Shown here: positions 18,954-27,386 of the stretch, piece by piece
Layout of the letters: every line of letters begins with the position of its first letter
Numbering within the stretch: position 1 is the stretch's first letter
Assembly (NCBI GenBank): GCA_903848125.1
Contig: CAINFN010000023.1
Span: 1-42,954 of the forward strand
Length of the DNA stretch: 42,954 nucleotides
From: an uncultured Bacteroidota bacterium
Lineage (GTDB): Bacteria > Bacteroidota > Bacteroidia > Chitinophagales > Chitinophagaceae
Direction: 5' to 3'
Program-made: the position numbers and the translations under genes
Notes under the pieces: generated by a model
Databases searched by the model: none
The model's input: the letters and a program-made list of their open reading frames with translations, nothing else
Told to the model about the DNA's origin: nothing

Positions 18954-20003
18954 TTAGGAAGCCTTATTGGCTAAGGTAAATCCAACAGTGGTACCCACGC
19001 CCAATTTGCTTCTAATGTGCATGGTTTCATTGTGCGCTTCAATAATGTGTTTACAAATAGCTAATCCAAGACCGGTGCCTCCAATTTCTCTACTTCTGGC
19101 GTCGTCTGTTCGATAAAAACGCTCAAATAATCTTGGAATGTGTTCTTCTGCTATGCCTATTCCGTCGTCACTTACCTCTATTAAAATTTTCTGGCCTTCG
19201 ATAGAATAAACACTTGCTATAATGTGCCCATCTACTTTGCCGTATTTGGATGCGTTGGAAAGGATATTTACAATCACCTGGTATACTTTATTCTTATCAG
19301 CAAAAACATGAATTGGTGTTTCAGTTCCCTTCTTAAAACTAAATTGAATATTTTTTTGAATCCATTTCACATTTAAATTATTGGCTGCTTCAGAAATTAA
19401 GTCTTGAATAATAAAAGATTGTTTTAAAATAGGATCTTTATTAATTTCAAGATTAGTAATAGAATCTACATCATTGAGTAGCTGAACCAATCTTTGTACA
19501 TTAGATTGCGCTTTATTGATAAATCTTTTTCCAGTGATTGGGTCGTCAATGGCACCATCATCCAATAATTCTAAATAACCTTGTATGGCAAAGACAGGCG
19601 TCTTAATTTCGTGCGAAAGATTTTGTAAAAACTCTTTTCTAAAAGCTTCATTGGATTGAAGCGCGAGAATTTCTTTTGTTTTTTGAGCAGCCCATTCTTC
19701 CACATCTGCCCTTACTTCATCAATTCCTTTTTGCGGTAAAATGTACTTTTGGTAAGCTTCTTCTCTTTTACTTGCTTTGGTTTGTGAAATAAGTTTATAG
19801 ATTAATTTTATTTTACGATAAATAAATCGTTCTAAAATTTCATAAAGTATAAAATAGATGATGGCAAAGCTGACAATAAAATAAACCAATAATAATTGCC
19901 AGTTGGAAAACAAAATAAATACACTTAGTGTAATTAAAGTGGCTAGTAGTAAAGCTGTTAAGGCAGCCAGTTGTTTTGGTGAAAGATTCTTTCCTTTAAA
20001 CAT
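18954..20003 (-). CDS. sensor histidine kinase (PhoR-like)
   Basis: A 349-residue membrane kinase. Two transmembrane helices (about 13-32 and 36-56) are almost back to back, so there is essentially no periplasmic sensor domain. A linker helix leads to the H box FLQNLSHEIKTP with phospho-acceptor His131. The N box (NILSNASKYG), G1 (DDGIGI), F box (LFERFYRTD) and G2 (GGTGLGLAI) of the ATPase domain are all intact. The response-regulator gene lies directly upstream with a 56-nt gap, forming a two-component pair. The short hairpin-like extracytoplasmic turn suggests that it senses within the membrane or through a partner protein. Confidence 0.93.
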   Translation of the reverse strand: MFKGKNLSPKQLAALTALLLATLITLSVFILFSNWQLLLVYFIVSFAIIYFILYEILERFIYRKIKLIYKLISQTKASKREEAYQKYILPQKGIDEVRADVEEWAAQKTKEILALQSNEAFRKEFLQNLSHEIKTPVFAIQGYLELLDDGAIDDPITGKRFINKAQSNVQRLVQLLNDVDSITNLEINKDPILKQSFIIQDLISEAANNLNVKWIQKNIQFSFKKGTETPIHVFADKNKVYQVIVNILSNASKYGKVDGHIIASVYSIEGQKILIEVSDDGIGIAEEHIPRLFERFYRTDDARSREIGGTGLGLAICKHIIEAHNETMHIRSKLGVGTTVGFTLANKAS

Positions 20004-20059
20004 AAATGTGTATAGCCTTGGATAAATAAAAATGCTACAGCAAAGTTATCCTTTTATTG

Positions 20060-20740
20060 CTAATAATCGAACTTGTATCCCACCCCTTTAACAGTAGTAA
20101 TACAATCAATACCAAGCTTTGCTCTTATTTTTCTAATGTGCACGTCAATGGTACGGTCACCTACAATCACATCATTGCCCCAAACCTGAGATAATATTTC
20201 ACCTCTTAAAAAAACTCTTCCTGGTTGTGCCGCTAGTAAGTAAAGTAATTCAAACTCTTTTTTTGCTAATATATAATTCACTCCTTTCAAAGTAGTTTTG
20301 TATTGAGTAAGATCGATGCTTAAATCGTTGCAATTGATTACTTTATTTTGACCTACACTAGGCTGTAATCTTCTAAATAAAGCAGAAATACGACTAATTA
20401 AAACTTTTGGACTAATGGGTTTAGTGATAAAATCATCTCCGCCCAATTCCAACCCTTTGATATGAGAAGCTTCATCATTTAAAGCAGTTAACAATACAAT
20501 TAAAGTTTTATCAAATTGCGAATTGCTTCTTAAGTATTCGCAAACTTCAAAACCAGTTCTTTTTGGCATCATGATGTCTAATATGATGCAATCAGGTGCG
20601 TAGGTGTTTGCTTTTTCTATGGCTTCACTTCCATCTTTTGCAGTGTGCACTTCAAATCCAGCTTTGATCAAATGAAAGCTAATAATTTCAAGGATGTCAG
20701 CTTCATCATCAGCTATTAATATTTTTATAGGTGCTTCCAT
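20060..20740 (-). CDS. OmpR/PhoB-family response regulator
   Basis: A 226-residue transcription factor. The receiver domain has acidic residues Asp11-Asp12, phospho-acceptor Asp55 (CIILDIMMPKRTGFE), and the conserved Lys in DDFITKPISPKVL. The C-terminal winged helix shows the PhoB/OmpR pattern (LAKKEFELLYLLAAQPGRVFLRGEIL, split here, then GDRTIDVHIRKIRAKLG and TVKGVGYKFDY). It is the partner of the kinase downstream. A TAATTTTG box is 17 nt upstream of its ATG. Regulated targets are not deducible here. Confidence 0.94.
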   Translation of the reverse strand: MEAPIKILIADDEADILEIISFHLIKAGFEVHTAKDGSEAIEKANTYAPDCIILDIMMPKRTGFEVCEYLRSNSQFDKTLIVLLTALNDEASHIKGLELGGDDFITKPISPKVLISRISALFRRLQPSVGQNKVINCNDLSIDLTQYKTTLKGVNYILAKKEFELLYLLAAQPGRVFLRGEILSQVWGNDVIVGDRTIDVHIRKIRAKLGIDCITTVKGVGYKFDY

Positions 20741-20756
20741 AGTTTTTTGCTGTTAC

Positions 20757-20764
20757 AAAATTAG
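20757..20764 (-). promoter_or_regulatory. -7 box for the two-component operon
   Basis: CAAAATTA on the plus strand reads TAATTTTG on the gene strand, an exact TAnnTTTG match, with a short leader to the ATG at 20740. Confidence 0.5.
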
Positions 20765-20847
20765 TTTTTATATGCCACAACACGTGGACCTATCTATATT
20801 ATCAAATTGTTAACTGACCTTTGAAAATGAGCAGCTGCTGGACCTAA

Positions 20848-21501
20848 TTAGTTGTTTAATAGGTATTTGATATAAGGATTAAATTCCTTTTCTCTTCCCA
20901 AATGGGTTACTGGTCCATGACCAGAATAAATTGATAAAGCATCAGGCAGTGGTAAGATCTGATTTTTAATGCTATTGATCAAATCTTGAGGATTGCAGCC
21001 AGGTAAGTCTGTTCTGCCTACGCCATCTTTAAAAATAAGGTCTCCGCCTAGTATAAAATTTTGAGCTTCATGGTAAAAACAAACACTTCCGGGAGAGTGC
21101 CCTGGGGTGAGTAATACTTTAAGTTCGTCATCATCAAACGAAATGATCTCTTGGTCATGAATGTATTGAATGGGCCCTTTATAGGCTTCGGCAGGTACGC
21201 CCCATTTTGCAGCCGACTCGGGCAATCGGTCTAATACCACTTGTTCATTGGGATGCAATAAAGCGCTAAGCCCATAGGTTTCACTTATAAAATTATTACC
21301 AAACACATGGTCTAAATGACAATGGGTGTTTAATAATAAAGTGGGTGTTAATGAGTGTTGAACAATAAAATCTGTCAATATTTTTTGTTCTATTCTAGTA
21401 TAACAACCTGGATCAACTATGATCGCTTGTTTTTTTTTATTGTAAACAACAAAAGTATTTTCTTGAAATGCATTGAAGCAAAATTCTTTAATGGTTAACA
21501 T
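20848..21501 (-). CDS. MBL-fold metallohydrolase (glyoxalase II-like)
   Basis: A 217-residue metallo-beta-lactamase-fold hydrolase. The metal motif THCHLDHVFG provides His60, His62, Asp64 and His65. Further ligands lie in TPGHSPGSVCF, GGDLIFKDGVGRTDLPG and YSGHGPVTHLG. This set matches the YcbL/glyoxalase II-like group, which hydrolyses thioesters in known members, but the full C-terminal substrate domain of glyoxalase II is absent. It starts 2 nt after the pyrD stop, so the two are in one operon. Confidence 0.9.
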   Translation of the reverse strand: MLTIKEFCFNAFQENTFVVYNKKKQAIIVDPGCYTRIEQKILTDFIVQHSLTPTLLLNTHCHLDHVFGNNFISETYGLSALLHPNEQVVLDRLPESAAKWGVPAEAYKGPIQYIHDQEIISFDDDELKVLLTPGHSPGSVCFYHEAQNFILGGDLIFKDGVGRTDLPGCNPQDLINSIKNQILPLPDALSIYSGHGPVTHLGREKEFNPYIKYLLNN

Positions 21502-21503
21502 GA

Positions 21504-22544
21504 TTATTTATTTCCACTTAAGCTGTTGCAGATATTTTTTACAATCGATGGACCTTCATAAATAAAGCCAGTCCAAACTTGAACAAGTGAAGCACCTGCA
21601 TTTAGTTTTGTTTGGGCATCTGCTCCAGTAAATATGCCACCACTTGCAATGATGGGAATACGTCCTGCAATTCCTTTATGTAAGTATTGTAAAACTTGTG
21701 TAGATTTTTCAAATAAGGGTCTGCCGCTTAATCCCCCCGCACCTATTTTTTTTGCTCTTTCAAAATTAAGTCCATTTAATAGGCTACGATCTATAGTGGT
21801 ATTGGTTGCTACTAATCCATCCATTTTTATTTCGGCAGTTAATTCAATAATATCATCTAAGGCAGATAGCTCCAAATCAGGTGCTATCTTGAGTAAGATT
21901 GGCTTATTATTTTTATTTAAATTTTGTAATTCAGAAAATATTTTTCTTAAAGATTCTTTTTCTTGTAATTCTCTTAGGCCCGGTGTATTCGGTGAGCTCA
22001 CGTTCACTACAAAATAATCAACAACAGATTCTAGTCCATTAAAGTTGGTGCAATAATCTATCCAAGCGTCTTTATTATCTGTTACTTTATTTTTTCCAAT
22101 ATTGCCTCCAACTATTAAAGTAGAGGTTGCTTTTGCTTTTCTTTCTTTTAATCTAGTAGCAATTATTTCCAAGCCTTCGTTGTTAAATCCCATTCTATTT
22201 ATTAAAGCTTGTTGATCAGGAATTCTAAATAATCTAGGTGTAGCATTTCCACCTTGTGGTTTAGGTGTCACCGTGCCAATTTCTACAAATCCAAAACCTA
22301 GCATTTCTAATTCATCTAAATAAGCTGCGTTTTTATCAAAGCCAGCACCTAGTCCAACAGGGTTAGGGAAGTAAAGTCCGAAACAGGTTTTTCCTAAATC
22401 GTTTTTCTTGTATTGAAACTGATTGCTGAATTGCTTTTTTAGCAAAGGGACAGAAGCCGCTATTTGCAAACCTCGCATAGATACATCGTGCGCCGTTTCA
22501 GGGGACAAAAGAAATAAGCCATTTCGCAACAAGGGATAGATCAT
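21504..22544 (-). CDS. pyrD: dihydroorotate dehydrogenase (quinone), class 2
   Basis: Oxidises dihydroorotate to orotate in pyrimidine synthesis, passing electrons to the quinone pool. The N-terminal helix region (MIYPLLRNGLFLLSPETAHD) is the membrane-associating, quinone-tunnel part that defines class 2. The core shows NPVGLGAGFDKNA, GFVEIGTVTPKPQ, NRMGFNN, the catalytic serine segment VNVSSPNTPGLRELQ, and IASGGIFTGADA. At 346 residues it is of normal length. A TAAATTTG box lies 4 nt before the ATG, implying a very short or absent leader. First gene of an operon with the MBL hydrolase. Confidence 0.96.
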   Translation of the reverse strand: MIYPLLRNGLFLLSPETAHDVSMRGLQIAASVPLLKKQFSNQFQYKKNDLGKTCFGLYFPNPVGLGAGFDKNAAYLDELEMLGFGFVEIGTVTPKPQGGNATPRLFRIPDQQALINRMGFNNEGLEIIATRLKERKAKATSTLIVGGNIGKNKVTDNKDAWIDYCTNFNGLESVVDYFVVNVSSPNTPGLRELQEKESLRKIFSELQNLNKNNKPILLKIAPDLELSALDDIIELTAEIKMDGLVATNTTIDRSLLNGLNFERAKKIGAGGLSGRPLFEKSTQVLQYLHKGIAGRIPIIASGGIFTGADAQTKLNAGASLVQVWTGFIYEGPSIVKNICNSLSGNK

Positions 22545-22548
22545 ATTG

Positions 22549-22556
22549 CAAATTTA
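22549..22556 (-). promoter_or_regulatory. -7 box for pyrD, almost at the start codon
   Basis: CAAATTTA on the plus strand reads TAAATTTG on the pyrD strand. It ends 4 nt before the ATG, so transcription would begin at or very near the first codon. Confidence 0.5.
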
Positions 22557-22658
22557 CAATGAAATATTTAGTTGCATAAACAACTTTTTACAAAAATGAC
22601 TACATTTAGGGTGTCAAATGGGGCTATTTTATCTCGACCATTTCAAAATACTTATTTT

Positions 22659-23834
22659 ATGCAAGAGGCTTATATCGTGGCAGGCTTTAGGACTGCAGTT
22701 ACAAAAAGTAAAAAGGGAGGATTTAGATTCATGCGTTCGGATGAATTGGCGATTGAAGTCATCAAAGGATTAATGCAATCCTTGCCTCATGTAGATCCGA
22801 AATTAATTGATGATGTAATTGTTGGTAATGCGGTGCCAGAAGCGGAGCAAGGCTTACAATTTGGTAGAATTATTGCAGCCAAAGCATTGGGTATTGAAGT
22901 GCCAGGTATTACCATTAATAGATATTGCGCAAGTGGGTTAGAAAGTATTGCTATGGCTACTGCTAAAATTAGAGCAGGTATGGCAAATTGTATCATTGCA
23001 GGGGGCACAGAGTCCATGTCGATGGTCCCATTTGCAGGCTGGAAAACAGTTCCAGCCTATTCTGTTACGAAGGATGAACCTGATTATTATTTACCTATGG
23101 GATTAACTGCCGAAGCAGTAGCCAATGAATATAAAGTTACAAGAGAAGATCAAGATGCATTCGCTTTGGCTTCGCATCAAAAAGCAAAACACGCAATAGA
23201 CAATGGTTTTTTTAAGAAAGGCATTTTGCCAATCACTGTGAATGAAACGTATGTCAACGAAAAAAATAAAAGGGCGCTACGTAGTTATGTGGTAGACACT
23301 GATGAAGGTGTGAGGGCAGATACTACCCTAGAGGCATTGGCTAAATTAAAGCCAGCCTTTGCTTTGAAAGGTTCTGTGACGGCGGGCAATTCCTCACAAA
23401 CAAGCGATGGGTCTAGTTTTGTAATGGTAATGAGTGAAAAAATGATGCTATCATTAGGCCTTAAGCCAATTGGCAGATTAGTCAATTGTGTCTCTGCCGG
23501 TGTGGAGCCAAGAATCATGGGCATTGGTCCCATTGCAGCTGTGCCAAAAGTGCTTAAACAAGCTGGGATGAAGCTAGATCAAATAGATTTATTTGAATTG
23601 AATGAAGCCTTTGCTTCTCAATCTTTGGCGGTGATCAGAACCCTTGAATTGGATCCGAATAAAGTAAATATCAACGGTGGGGCTATCGCTTTGGGACATC
23701 CTTTAGGCTGTACAGGTAGCAAACTAACGGTTCAAATACTGAACGATTTAGAACGTCTTAATAAGAAATATGGCATCGTGACAGCTTGCGTAGGCGGGGG
23801 TCAGGGCATTGCCGGCATCATTGAAAGATTGTAG
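22659..23834 (+). CDS. thiolase (acetyl-CoA C-acyltransferase)
   Basis: A 391-residue thiolase that cleaves or forms 3-oxoacyl-CoA. The nucleophile Cys90 is in INRYCASGLESIA, the GGTESMSMVPF segment follows, and the C-terminal catalytic His and Cys lie in GGAIALGHPLGCTGSK and VTACVGGGQGIAG. I start at the ATG 22659, where the conserved MQEAYIVAGFRTAV begins; the open frame reaches back to 22572 but through AT-rich spacer. Fatty-acid beta-oxidation is the likely pathway. No 3-hydroxyacyl-CoA dehydrogenase is adjacent. The stop codon is embedded in the first hairpin of the 23.8-kb repeat element. Confidence 0.94.
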   Translation: MQEAYIVAGFRTAVTKSKKGGFRFMRSDELAIEVIKGLMQSLPHVDPKLIDDVIVGNAVPEAEQGLQFGRIIAAKALGIEVPGITINRYCASGLESIAMATAKIRAGMANCIIAGGTESMSMVPFAGWKTVPAYSVTKDEPDYYLPMGLTAEAVANEYKVTREDQDAFALASHQKAKHAIDNGFFKKGILPITVNETYVNEKNKRALRSYVVDTDEGVRADTTLEALAKLKPAFALKGSVTAGNSSQTSDGSSFVMVMSEKMMLSLGLKPIGRLVNCVSAGVEPRIMGIGPIAAVPKVLKQAGMKLDQIDLFELNEAFASQSLAVIRTLELDPNKVNINGGAIALGHPLGCTGSKLTVQILNDLERLNKKYGIVTACVGGGQGIAGIIERL

Positions 23835-24009
23835 ACCCTAATTGAAATATAGGTTCTACAATCTTTCCCTCTAATGATTTTTCAAACCCTATTGGGTTTG
23901 GGAAGGATGTAAATCCTAATAGAAATCTAGGATTTACATCCTTTCCATCTAATGATTTTCAAACCCTATTGGGTTTGGGAAGATTGTAGACCCTAATTGA
24001 AATCTTACC
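23823..24009 (+). repeat. hairpin array with two TCTAATGATTTT boxes downstream of thiolase
   Basis: Order: hairpin A (23823-23867, 13-bp perfect stem plus inner pairs), box (23870-23882), small hairpin CAAACCC-TATT-GGGTTTG (23883-23900), hairpin B (23901-23945, 18-bp stem), box (23948-23959), the same small hairpin (23960-23977), and a shortened copy of A (23978-24009) lacking 14 nt of its 3' arm. A and B are the same length, align without gaps, and differ by compensatory changes. The array starts inside the thiolase stop region and fills most of the 280-nt spacer before the next gene. The remainder (24010-24113) is AT-rich and presumably holds that gene's promoter, though I see no clear consensus. 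Confidence 0.85.
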
Positions 24010-24140
24010 ATACATCAAAAACTGAGTGTTTTCTTAGCTTTTTTTACCATTTTTTGCCTAAAAATGGATAGTTTAGAGACTTCATTATTCTTTAAATAAG
24101 CAAACTTTTAACCATGCGTATTACAATTGTCTGAACTCTA

Positions 24141-27100
24141 TTGTTGACATTGACTTTGTCTGTTAGCAATTTGTCGGCTCAAAAATCAAAAAAAGCGTTG
24201 CCAGTTGCAGCGGCTACTGAAACAAAAGTAGATATCAATAAAGTATTTAAAAATTGGAAACCTCGTAATGTGGGTCCAGCTTCAATGAGTGGTCGTGTTA
24301 CTACCATTGATGCAGAAATAACCAATCCAAATAATATTTGGATCGGTGCAGCCTCTGGTGGTGTTTGGAAAACAAATAACAGTGGGGTTAGTTGGACACC
24401 TGTATTTGACGAACAACCTATTTTAAATATTGGCGCATTGGCCATTCAACAATCAAATCCAAGCGTAGTTTGGGTGGGAACTGGAGAAGGTAATCCAAGA
24501 AACTCAGTAAGTATTGGCGAGGGAATTTATAAAACATTGGATGCTGGTAAAACTTGGAAAAGAATGGGCTTGGAGCAAACAAGAAATATTCATAGAGTGA
24601 TTATAGATCCAACCAATCCAAATGTTGTGTATGCAGGCGCTATTGGAAATCCTTATGGACAAAGCAAAAACAGAGGGGTGTACAAAACTACCGATGGTGG
24701 TGAAACTTGGAATCAAATATTGTATACCAATGACACTTCTGGTGTGGGTGATATGATTATGGATCCAAAAAATCCAAATAAATTATTGGTGGCGATGTGG
24801 CATCATTATCGCAATCCATTTCATTTAGAAAGTGGTGGAAAGGGCAGTGGTATTTATATGACCATTGATGGCGGTAAGAATTTTACAAAATTGGGAAAAG
24901 AGAATGGATTGCCTGATGGCAATTTAGGTCGTGTAGGTATTGCTATTAGCAAGTCTAATCCAAACAGAGTATATGCATTAGTAGAATCTACTAAAAGTGG
25001 TTTATATAAAAGTGATGATGGCGGTTATAATTTTACATTAGTAAATGCGCAAAAATCAATTGTTGACAATCGCCCTTTTTATTTCCAAGACATTATATGT
25101 GATCCATTAAATGAAAATACACTTTGGTACATCAGTCAAACTGTGGTGAAAAGCATAGATGCTGGAAAAAGTTTTGAAACTGTAATCCCTTATAGTGGTA
25201 TTCATCCAGATCATCATGCATTTTGGATTCATCCAACTGATAATAAATTAATGTTAGATGGAAATGATGGTGGTATTGGTATTACAAGAGATGGTGGAAA
25301 AACATGGATGTTTGATGAAAAAATTCCAGTGGGTCAATTCTACCATGTAAATGTAGACAATGAAACACCTTATCATATTATGGGGGGAATGCAAGACAAT
25401 GGTTCTTGGAGAGGTCCAGCTTATACTTATATACAAGGCGGCATTAAGAATTTTTATTGGGATAATTTATGGGGTGGAGATGGTTTTGATGTAATGCCTG
25501 ATCAAGAAGATGCCAATTGGGTATATGCAATGAGTCAAGGTGGTTCAGTAGGAAGATACAATACATCAACTGGTGAGCGTTCTTATATTCAACCGCCATC
25601 ACCAGATGCAAAAACGCTTTTACGTTTTAACTGGAATGCTGCCATTGCACAAGATCCATACGATAAAAAAACAATTTATTTTGGTTCTCAATATTTACAT
25701 AAAAGTGTAAATAAAGGGGCTGCATGGAAAGTGATATCTCCAGATTTAACGACCAATGATAGTGCTAAAATAGATCAAACAAATAATGGAGGACTTAGTG
25801 TTGATATTACTGGTGCAGAAAACCATTGTACTATTATCACTATTGCGCCTTCTGCTGTACAAAAAGATTTAATATGGATAGGTACAGATGATGGAAACGT
25901 ACAAGTAACTACTAATGGAGGTCAAACTTGGAGTAATATTACCGCCAACATTACAGGCTTGCCTAAGGGTGCATGGGTACCTCAAATTAGACCATCCACT
26001 TACAATGCCAATGAAGTTTTTGTAGTGGCAAATAATTATAGACAAGGTGATTTTGCTCCTTATATTTTTAGATCAACTGATTTAGGAAAAACTTGGACCA
26101 ATGTTTTAAGTAGTACTAAGGTGACTGGGTATGCATTATCAATCATACAAGATCCAACTGAACCTAATTTATTTTTTGTTGGAACAGAGCAAGGTATGTA
26201 TGTTAGTTTAGACAATACCGAAACCTTTCAACAATGGAAAAACGGATATCCATCTGTTTCTACTTATGATTTTGCTATTCAAGAAAGAGAAGCCGATTTA
26301 GCGATAGCTACTTTTGGTCGTGCAATGTGGGTTTTAGATGATATCAAACCACTTCGTAAGTTAGCACACAATAAAGGAGTTGCTACTAACTTCTTTATAT
26401 CTGCACCTAGTGCAGCAATCAATGCTTCTTATAAAAATGCTACCTATGAGTGGAGTACTTGGGGAATGTATGACGGAACCAATCGCCCTGCTGGCTATCC
26501 TTTTACTGTTTATTTAATAGATAGTCTTAAGAAAGTAAAAGTGCAAATTAAAAATGCTCAAGATTCTGTTATAAGAAATTTAACTTTTAAAGTTGATTCA
26601 GGATTTAACAGACAATACTGGGGCTTTGAACAAAAAGGAAAGCGTGGAGCAGGTATGCCAAAAGCCGGTGGTGGTGGAGGTAGAAGAATGATGGAAGAAA
26701 CACCAGCTGCAGATGCCAATGAAGACAAAGAAATAAGAGGTCGTGATGTATTAGCAGGTAAATACAAAGTAGTGGTGACTGCCAACAATCAAAAAGATTC
26801 TATGTGGATTGAAGTTAAAGATGATAGCAGATTAGCAGACAGAACTGAGGTGGTAAAAAAACAAGACGAGCTAGCTGCTAAACATCAACCTAGTGCTGAT
26901 AAATTTAATAGTGTTATTGATCAATTAGATGAAGTAGATGCTTTGTTGTTACAATTAAAAGCAGAATGGAAAGATAAGAAGGACAAGGGATTAGACACCT
27001 TAAATAAAGCGCATAAAGCGATTACTGCAAAAGCAAAAACATTGCGTGAATACATTTATGGTAAAAAGCAAGAGAAACAAGGATATGGTACAGTGCCAGT

Positions 27101-27323
27101 CATTACACCAATGTCTACTATTAGAGATGCTAATATGTTGGTGTCGGGTAAAAATACCATTCCTGGTGAGCAAGAAGAAAAGAAATTACAAGAAGCTGAA
27201 GTAGCCATTCAAAATGTAATTGCCAAAGGCAATGAATTCTTTACAAAAGATTGGGCTGGTTTTAGAAAATTAGTCGAAGCTACACCAGTAGCTAAGTTTA
27301 AGGATTATGAAACCATAAAATAA
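24141..27323 (+). CDS. BNR/Asp-box repeat protein, sortilin (VPS10)-like, with a stop codon in its signal peptide
   Basis: About 1,060 residues of beta-propeller repeats. Asp-box motifs recur: KTTDGGETWNQI, MTIDGGKNFTKL, KSDDGGYNFTLV, ITRDGGKTWMF, TTNGGQTWSNI, RSTDLGKTWTNV. The segment FGRAMWVLDDIKPL and a C-terminal helical part are typical of this large Bacteroidota family of secreted sortilin/glycosyl-hydrolase-like proteins, whose activity is not established. The natural start should be ATG 24114, which begins a signal peptide (MRITIV, then TLLLTLTLSVSNLSAQ), but TGA at 24132-24134 interrupts it. The open frame after the stop could start only at TTG 24141 or 24144, leaving a shortened signal. 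It is otherwise intact. A paralogue follows. Confidence 0.85.
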   Translation: MLTLTLSVSNLSAQKSKKALPVAAATETKVDINKVFKNWKPRNVGPASMSGRVTTIDAEITNPNNIWIGAASGGVWKTNNSGVSWTPVFDEQPILNIGALAIQQSNPSVVWVGTGEGNPRNSVSIGEGIYKTLDAGKTWKRMGLEQTRNIHRVIIDPTNPNVVYAGAIGNPYGQSKNRGVYKTTDGGETWNQILYTNDTSGVGDMIMDPKNPNKLLVAMWHHYRNPFHLESGGKGSGIYMTIDGGKNFTKLGKENGLPDGNLGRVGIAISKSNPNRVYALVESTKSGLYKSDDGGYNFTLVNAQKSIVDNRPFYFQDIICDPLNENTLWYISQTVVKSIDAGKSFETVIPYSGIHPDHHAFWIHPTDNKLMLDGNDGGIGITRDGGKTWMFDEKIPVGQFYHVNVDNETPYHIMGGMQDNGSWRGPAYTYIQGGIKNFYWDNLWGGDGFDVMPDQEDANWVYAMSQGGSVGRYNTSTGERSYIQPPSPDAKTLLRFNWNAAIAQDPYDKKTIYFGSQYLHKSVNKGAAWKVISPDLTTNDSAKIDQTNNGGLSVDITGAENHCTIITIAPSAVQKDLIWIGTDDGNVQVTTNGGQTWSNITANITGLPKGAWVPQIRPSTYNANEVFVVANNYRQGDFAPYIFRSTDLGKTWTNVLSSTKVTGYALSIIQDPTEPNLFFVGTEQGMYVSLDNTETFQQWKNGYPSVSTYDFAIQEREADLAIATFGRAMWVLDDIKPLRKLAHNKGVATNFFISAPSAAINASYKNATYEWSTWGMYDGTNRPAGYPFTVYLIDSLKKVKVQIKNAQDSVIRNLTFKVDSGFNRQYWGFEQKGKRGAGMPKAGGGGGRRMMEETPAADANEDKEIRGRDVLAGKYKVVVTANNQKDSMWIEVKDDSRLADRTEVVKKQDELAAKHQPSADKFNSVIDQLDEVDALLLQLKAEWKDKKDKGLDTLNKAHKAITAKAKTLREYIYGKKQEKQGYGTVPVITPMSTIRDANMLVSGKNTIPGEQEEKKLQEAEVAIQNVIAKGNEFFTKDWAGFRKLVEATPVAKFKDYETIK

Positions 27324-27330
27324 ATTGCAA

Positions 27331-27366
27331 GCGGGCCCTTAGTGAAAATTAAGGGCCTGCTTTTTT
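27331..27366 (+). terminator. terminator after first BNR/sortilin-like gene
   Basis: GCGGGCCCTTA pairs with TAAGGGCCTGC (one G-T pair) around a GTGAAAAT loop region, followed by six T. It is nearly the same sequence as the terminator after the second paralogue. Confidence 0.85.
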
Positions 27367-27386
27367 AGTATTAAATATTTAAAAAA

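Noticed and set aside
23823-24009. Regular repeats with spacers, considered as a small CRISPR array
   Set aside because: The repeated pieces are hairpins of different sizes with a short box, not equal-length direct repeats with unique equal-length spacers, and no cas genes are near.
24132-24134. TGA read as an amino acid (genetic code change or selenocysteine)
   Set aside because: TGA ends the DivIC-like gene in the usual overlap with nth, and no selenocysteine-type hairpin or machinery is seen. A signal peptide is also an unlikely place for selenocysteine.
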